Positions 31,522 through 35,489 of a stretch of 35,489 nucleotides of DNA are shown here, piece after piece. A program made the translations under genes and the position numbers. How positions within the stretch are numbered: the stretch's first letter is position 1; every line of letters starts with the position of its first letter. The notes under the pieces were generated by a model, which saw only the letters and a program-made list of their open reading frames with translations, ran no database searches and was not told the origin of the DNA. Location of the stretch: assembly GCA_024226515.1 (NCBI GenBank), contig JAAELQ010000316.1:1-35489 (forward strand). Direction: 5' to 3'. The stretch comes from a bacterium (GTDB lineage: Bacteria; Acidobacteriota; Polarisedimenticolia; Polarisedimenticolales; Polarisedimenticolaceae).

Positions 31522-32468
31522 TCGACCTGCCTGTTTCCGCTGACCGTGACCTTGACCGTACGACGGCTGGCGGATTTGATGCTCAGGAACCGGGCGTGTC
31601 GCGCCTCGAGCTCGAGGAACTCGACGGTGAGCGGAAGCGATACGGCGCGTGCGGACGGACCCAGCCCGGTGACGTCGACCAGCGCCACGATCTGATCCGG
31701 CAGCACCGACTCGACCGCCGCCGGCGGTCCGGAGAGCGTTACGTTGATGAGCGAAGGTTCGATCGTCGTTTCGAAGAGTTGCCCCTCGAGCGCGACGACG
31801 ACGTCCTCGACCACGCGCTCGACACGCGTGGGGTGCACCTCGACGTGGACGCGCAGCGGGCTGGGGTCGACGACGCGCACGTTGGCGCCGTCGGGCACCA
31901 CGCCGACCTCCAGGTCGAACGGTTGCCGTCGCTGGTCCAGCCGGATCGGGTTGGTGCTCAGCTGTTGCAGCGGCTCGACCTCGGACTCCGGCCCCTCGAC
32001 CGTCAGTCGCGTCGGCGTCACCGCCGCGTCGTAGAACGCAAAGCCCTCCGGCGGCTGACCCAGGAAGGTGAGGTCGACGGGTAGCTCGCGGTAGGTGCGT
32101 TGCTCGATCTCGAGGCTCAGCCGGTCGGGATCGATGAACTCGACCTCGACGCCGCGCGGGACGCCCAGCAGATCCGACTCGCCCAGCAGCACATCGCGCT
32201 CGCCGGGGTCCACGTCTTGCAAGTCGACCTTCAATTCCATCGGTAGCGAGTCCACGCGGCGCATCAGGCTCTCGGAGCCGCGCAGCCGCACGGTGACCGT
32301 GTTGGGCAGGTCGACGGTCACGATGCGCGAGGCGGACAGGTCGAGCTCGAGCGGCACCGGAAAGTCCTTGACGATGCGGTGCTCGCCGGTGACCGTGACC
32401 CAGATGGCGAACGCCAGTGCAAACGCCAGCAGCTTCAGCGGCCAGTTGCTGATCAGCGCGTCAAGCAT
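31518..32468 (-). CDS. ybbR: YbbR-domain protein (CdaR-like regulator of CdaA), 316 aa
   Basis: A single N-terminal membrane helix (WPLKLLAFALAFAIWVTVTG) is followed by extracytoplasmic YbbR repeats of about 80-90 residues, e.g. HRIVKDFPVPLELDLSASRI, VTVDLPNTVTVRLRGSE and RELPVDLTFLGQPPEGFAFY. Roughly three repeats are visible, the usual number being three to four. In Firmicutes, CdaR of this family modulates the membrane-bound c-di-AMP cyclase CdaA. The start ATG at 32468 overlaps cdaA by 8 bases and the stop overlaps glmM by 4, so the three genes are translated as a unit. Confidence 0.92.
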   Translation of the reverse strand: MLDALISNWPLKLLAFALAFAIWVTVTGEHRIVKDFPVPLELDLSASRIVTVDLPNTVTVRLRGSESLMRRVDSLPMELKVDLQDVDPGERDVLLGESDLLGVPRGVEVEFIDPDRLSLEIEQRTYRELPVDLTFLGQPPEGFAFYDAAVTPTRLTVEGPESEVEPLQQLSTNPIRLDQRRQPFDLEVGVVPDGANVRVVDPSPLRVHVEVHPTRVERVVEDVVVALEGQLFETTIEPSLINVTLSGPPAAVESVLPDQIVALVDVTGLGPSARAVSLPLTVEFLELEARHARFLSIKSASRRTVKVTVSGNRQVE

Positions 32469-33306
32469 CGCTGGGCCTCGTGGCCACCGCGCCGCGCTGC
32501 GCGGGCGCCTTCTTGCCGTTCTTCTCGCTCTTCGGGGTCAGGGCCGCGTGCAACGCACGTTCGAGCGCCTTGGCGTTGAGGTTCTCGGTGATCTTGCCGG
32601 CCTCGGCCAGCGAGACGAGGCCGCGCTCTTCCGAGACGACGACGGCGATGGCGTCGGATTCCTCGGTGATGCCGATCGCGGCGCGGTGGCGCGTGCCGTA
32701 CGTGCGCGACAGGCTCGGCTGCGTCGTCAGCGGCAAATAGCACGAAGCGGCCTTGATGCGACCCTCGGCGACGATCACCGCGCCGTCGTGCAGCGGCGAG
32801 CGCCGGGTGAAGACGTTCATCAAGAGGTCGTACGAGACGAGCGCGTCGAGCCCGATGCCCGTCTCGATGAAGGTTCGCAGCCCCATGTCGCGCTCGATGA
32901 CGATCAGCGCGCCGAGGCGCTTGCTGGCCAGCGACACGGCGGCCAGCGTGACCTCCTCGATGAGCCCGTCCTCGACGCGCCGCGGCAACAGGGCGGCGAA
33001 CGGGTTTCGACCCAGGTTGGCCAGCGCATGGCGGATCTGATTCTGGAACAGCACGATCACGGCGATCGGCAGGAAGAACAGGAACTTGCTGAGGATGCTG
33101 TGGACGGCGTTGAGGTGGAACACGCCGGGGCCCGTGATCAGCCAGGCAATGACGATGACCGCCATCGCGACGAGGATGTTGACCGAGCGCGTCCCGCGGA
33201 TGACCAGCAGCAACTGATAGATGACGATGGCCAGCAGCAGGATGTCGATGAGCGCAAGTGGGCTCAGGTCCTGAAAGTGCAGCGCTGCGGACAACCGCTC
33301 CAGCAT
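32461..33306 (-). CDS. cdaA: Diadenylate cyclase CdaA (c-di-AMP synthase), 281 aa
   Basis: Three N-terminal membrane helices (about residues 18-38, 43-59 and 69-88) are followed by a DAC domain. Its signature motifs are intact: DGA in SPLHDGAVIV (174-176) and RHR in GTRHRAA (206-208). These bind ATP and metal in condensing two ATP to c-di-AMP. Unusually, the C-terminus extends ~20 residues past the domain as a basic, Ala-rich tail (SEKNGKKAPAQRGAV). The ATG at 33306 is 8 bases after the folP stop, and the stop lies inside the ybbR start region. c-di-AMP governs potassium and osmotic balance and wall integrity in the bacteria where it is known. Confidence 0.95.
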   Translation of the reverse strand: MLERLSAALHFQDLSPLALIDILLLAIVIYQLLLVIRGTRSVNILVAMAVIVIAWLITGPGVFHLNAVHSILSKFLFFLPIAVIVLFQNQIRHALANLGRNPFAALLPRRVEDGLIEEVTLAAVSLASKRLGALIVIERDMGLRTFIETGIGLDALVSYDLLMNVFTRRSPLHDGAVIVAEGRIKAASCYLPLTTQPSLSRTYGTRHRAAIGITEESDAIAVVVSEERGLVSLAEAGKITENLNAKALERALHAALTPKSEKNGKKAPAQRGAVATRPSDA

Positions 33307-33314
33307 CTCGCTCG

Positions 33315-34166
33315 CTATCTCGCCCGGAGAGCGTCGATCATGCGGACGACGCGCACGGTCGACTTGACGTCATGAGCCCGGATCACGTGGGCACCTTGGG
33401 CGCTGGCGAAAGCCGCAACTGCCAGACTGCCCTCGAGGCGTTCGTCCACGGGAACGTCGAGTATTTTGCCGATGAAGTTCTTTCGCGAGGCCCCGACGAG
33501 AATCGGCCGCTCGAGCCGCCCGAGCCGCGGAAGCTCGCGAAGGATCTCCAGGTTCCCGGCCGTCGATTTGCCGAATCCGATGCCGGGATCCACGACGATC
33601 TTATCATTCGAGACGTCGGCGGCGGAAGCTTCGGCGAGCCGATCGGCAAGAAAACTCGACACCTCTGCCGTCACGTCGTCGTAGCCGGTGTCGCTCTGCA
33701 TCGTCCGCGGCGACCCGCGCATGTGCATGATGACCGCGGGAGCGTCCCGTTCGCGCAGCAAGGGCAGCATCCCCGGATCGCCGAAAGCCGAGACGTCGTT
33801 GACGAGGTCGGCTCCGGCGTCGAGCGCCTGCCGGGCCACCTCGGCCTTCGTCGTGTCGATGGAGATCGGCGCGGGCGACCGGCGGCGGACCTCCTCGATC
33901 AGCGGTAGGACGCGGTCAGCCTCCTCGGCGGCCCCCACCGGGTCGGCCCCGGGACGTGTGCTCTCTCCTCCCACGTCGAGAATATCGGCCCCGGACTCGA
34001 TCATCTCAAGTGCCGCGGCCAGGCCGGCCTCCCGGGCGAGGTGCTTGCCGCCGTCGGAGAAGGAGTCGGGCGTGGCGTTCAGGATGCCCATGACCCGGGT
34101 CCGAGCTCCCAACTCGAAGGCCTTGCCGCCTGCGAGTCGAAGGGTGAACTCCGGTCGTTCGTTCAA
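33315..34166 (-). CDS. folP: Dihydropteroate synthase FolP (283 aa)
   Basis: The enzyme condenses p-aminobenzoate with the dihydropterin pyrophosphate in folate synthesis and is the sulfonamide target. The family motifs are present: MGILNATPDSFSDGG, DILDVGGESTRPGA, PISIDTTKAEVARQAL, NDVS, MHMRG (with the PRTMQ loop) and KIVVDPGIGFGKS, then GASRK. The best start is a TTG at 34166, four bases after the ftsH stop. Frames further up are ftsH antisense-like filler, and no ATG exists before the conserved core, so the start is uncertain by a few codons. Length fits the family. Confidence 0.93.
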   Translation of the reverse strand: MNERPEFTLRLAGGKAFELGARTRVMGILNATPDSFSDGGKHLAREAGLAAALEMIESGADILDVGGESTRPGADPVGAAEEADRVLPLIEEVRRRSPAPISIDTTKAEVARQALDAGADLVNDVSAFGDPGMLPLLRERDAPAVIMHMRGSPRTMQSDTGYDDVTAEVSSFLADRLAEASAADVSNDKIVVDPGIGFGKSTAGNLEILRELPRLGRLERPILVGASRKNFIGKILDVPVDERLEGSLAVAAFASAQGAHVIRAHDVKSTVRVVRMIDALRAR

Positions 34167-34170
34167 GCCG

Positions 34171-35489
34171 TCAGGCCGGCTGGTTGCCCGGTTCCGGCAG
34201 CACGCCCGGCCCCTCGCCGGCCGGTTTCGAGTCGTCACCGGCGTCGCCCGGCAGGGCGCTCTCGTTGGTCGCGGTGTCGGACGGTGTGGTCCGCTCGGGC
34301 AGCGGCTCGCCCTTGAGCAGTGCGTTCACGTCGCCGATCTCGAGCACCTCGCGCTCGAGCAGCGCCTCGGCAATGCGCTCGAGCGCGTCGCGCTTCTCTT
34401 CGAGGATACGGCGCGCCGCGTCGTATCCCTCGACGACGAAGCGCTTGACCTCGCTGTCGATGTCGACCGCCGTCGCCTCGCTGTAGTCACGGTGCTGGGA
34501 GATCTCGCGTCCGAGGAAGATCTGCTCTTCCTGCTTGCCGAAGGTCAGCGGGCCCATCTTGTCCGACATGCCCCACTCGGTGACCATCTTGCGCGCCATT
34601 TCGGTGGCGCGCTCGAAGTCGTTGCCGGCGCCTGTGGTCAACTGATCGAGCGTGATCTCCTCGGCCACGCGCCCGCCCATCAGCACGGCGATCGTCGACG
34701 CGAGGTAGTCCTTCGAGTACGTGTGTCGGTCGTCTTCGGGAAGCTGCTGGGTCACACCCAGCGCGCGGCCGCGCGGGATGATCGTCACCTTGTGCAGCGG
34801 ATCGGCGTGCGGCATGTTCATCGCCACCAGCGCGTGACCCGCCTCGTGGTAGGCGGTGGCGCGCTTCTCGTCATCGCTGATCATCAGCGACTTGCGCTCG
34901 GTGCCCATCAGCACCTTGTCCTTCGCGATCTCGAAGTCTTCCTGCGTCACCGCCTTGCGGTTGCGTCGCGCGGCGTACAGGGCGGCCTCGTTGACCAGGT
35001 TGGCCAGATCGGCGCCGCTGAAGCCGGGCGTCGAACGGGCGATCACGCTGACGTTGATGTCCTTGGCCAGCGGAATCTTGCGCACGTGGACCTTGATGAT
35101 CTCTTCGCGCCCGCGCACGTCGGGGCGTCCCACGACGACCTGCCGGTCGAAGCGGCCGGGGCGCAGCAGGGCCGGGTCGAGCACGTCGGGGCGGTTGGTG
35201 GCGGCGATCAGGATCACGCCCTCGTTGGTCTCGAAGCCGTCCATCTCGACCAGCAACTGGTTCAGCGTCTGCTCACGCTCGTCGTGTCCGCCGCCCAGGC
35301 CTGCGCCACGGTGACGGCCGACGGCGTCGATCTCGTCAATGAACACAATACAAGGTGAATTCTTCTTGGCCTGTTCAAACATGTCGCGCACACGGGATGC
35401 ACCTACACCCACGAACATTTCGACAAAATCCGACCCCGAAATGGTAAAAAATGGCACACCGGCTTCGCCCGCAATGGCACGCGCCAAAA
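34171..35489 (-). CDS. ftsH: ATP-dependent zinc metalloprotease FtsH, N-terminus outside window
   Basis: The visible 438 residues start just after the Walker A loop (ARAIAGEAGVPFF) and run to a natural stop. Motifs in order: pore loop FVEMFVGVGASRVRDMF, Walker B IVFIDEIDAVG, SRH and arginine fingers (LIAATNRPDVLDPALLRPGR), the zinc site HEAGH, and the third zinc ligand Asp in TTGAGNDFERAT. FtsH extracts and degrades membrane and regulatory proteins from the inner membrane. The missing part would be the two membrane helices and the Walker A lysine. The C-terminal ~40 residues are Pro/Glu-rich and disordered. The codons beyond about 35334 are markedly less GC-rich than the rest of the gene (see findings). 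Confidence 0.97.
   Translation of the reverse strand, partial: LARAIAGEAGVPFFTISGSDFVEMFVGVGASRVRDMFEQAKKNSPCIVFIDEIDAVGRHRGAGLGGGHDEREQTLNQLLVEMDGFETNEGVILIAATNRPDVLDPALLRPGRFDRQVVVGRPDVRGREEIIKVHVRKIPLAKDINVSVIARSTPGFSGADLANLVNEAALYAARRNRKAVTQEDFEIAKDKVLMGTERKSLMISDDEKRATAYHEAGHALVAMNMPHADPLHKVTIIPRGRALGVTQQLPEDDRHTYSKDYLASTIAVLMGGRVAEEITLDQLTTGAGNDFERATEMARKMVTEWGMSDKMGPLTFGKQEEQIFLGREISQHRDYSEATAVDIDSEVKRFVVEGYDAARRILEEKRDALERIAEALLEREVLEIGDVNALLKGEPLPERTTPSDTATNESALPGDAGDDSKPAGEGPGVLPEPGNQPA

Overview
The window looks like part of the chromosome of a GC-rich, diderm-type bacterium. The best guess is Acidobacteriota or a neighbouring lineage. Two things support this: an ftsH-folP-cdaA-ybbR-glmM cluster on the minus strand (35489 down to 30175), an order I recall from Acidobacteriota and Deltaproteobacteria-type genomes, and a secreted VWA protein of the 'VWFA-related Acidobacterial' kind (11438-12610). 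There is also an unusually dense set of exported proteins: FG-GAP propellers, Cys-rich surface proteins and MacA-type adaptors. The assignment is an inference, because the window has no rRNA or intact tRNA.

Region 1 (1 to about 2100) is the edge of a decayed integrated element with lower GC. On the minus strand it carries a tyrosine-recombinase 3' fragment that runs into the first 44 nt of a tRNA-Val(UAC) with no T arm, an unrecognised 342-aa ORF, an AlpA/excisionase-like HTH protein, a free-standing CHC2 zinc-finger primase domain, and the start of a second primase ORF cut by the window edge.

Region 2 (2104-11399) is a run of exported or membrane proteins around one regulatory node. A 1499-aa secreted alkaline-phosphatase-superfamily enzyme and a 60-aa single-pass membrane protein lie on the minus strand. 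Divergent from them are an XRE-HTH/TPR regulator and an overlapping gene for a secreted protein, then a carboxypeptidase-regulatory-like protein, a Cys-rich/Ser-Asp-repeat protein and a four-helix membrane protein. The divergent promoters at about 7030-7070 sit in an AT-rich island with a perfect 9-bp inverted repeat covering both promoters, which suggests autoregulation.

Region 3 (11438-19241) is a divergent pair of operons. To the left are a TPR protein and a VWA protein with overlapping stop and start. To the right are three consecutive MacA/HlyD-type adaptors and one MacB/FtsX-type permease, every junction being a 4-base ATGA or GTGA overlap. No ABC ATPase and no TolC-type channel are present. 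This is the best candidate in the window for an uncharacterised system.

Region 4 (19251-28657) holds two giant FG-GAP/VCBS propeller proteins (1045 and 2090 aa) in a 4-base-overlap operon. The smaller one carries dockerin-like, cohesin-like and HYDIN-like segments. Region 5 (28940-35489) is the housekeeping operon: partial ftsH, folP, cdaA, ybbR, glmM and a DUF429-type RNase H-like protein, all tightly spaced. It links c-di-AMP synthesis, cell-wall precursor synthesis and folate synthesis. The last ~155 bases of the window, inside ftsH, have a clearly different codon composition and may be a contig-end chimera.
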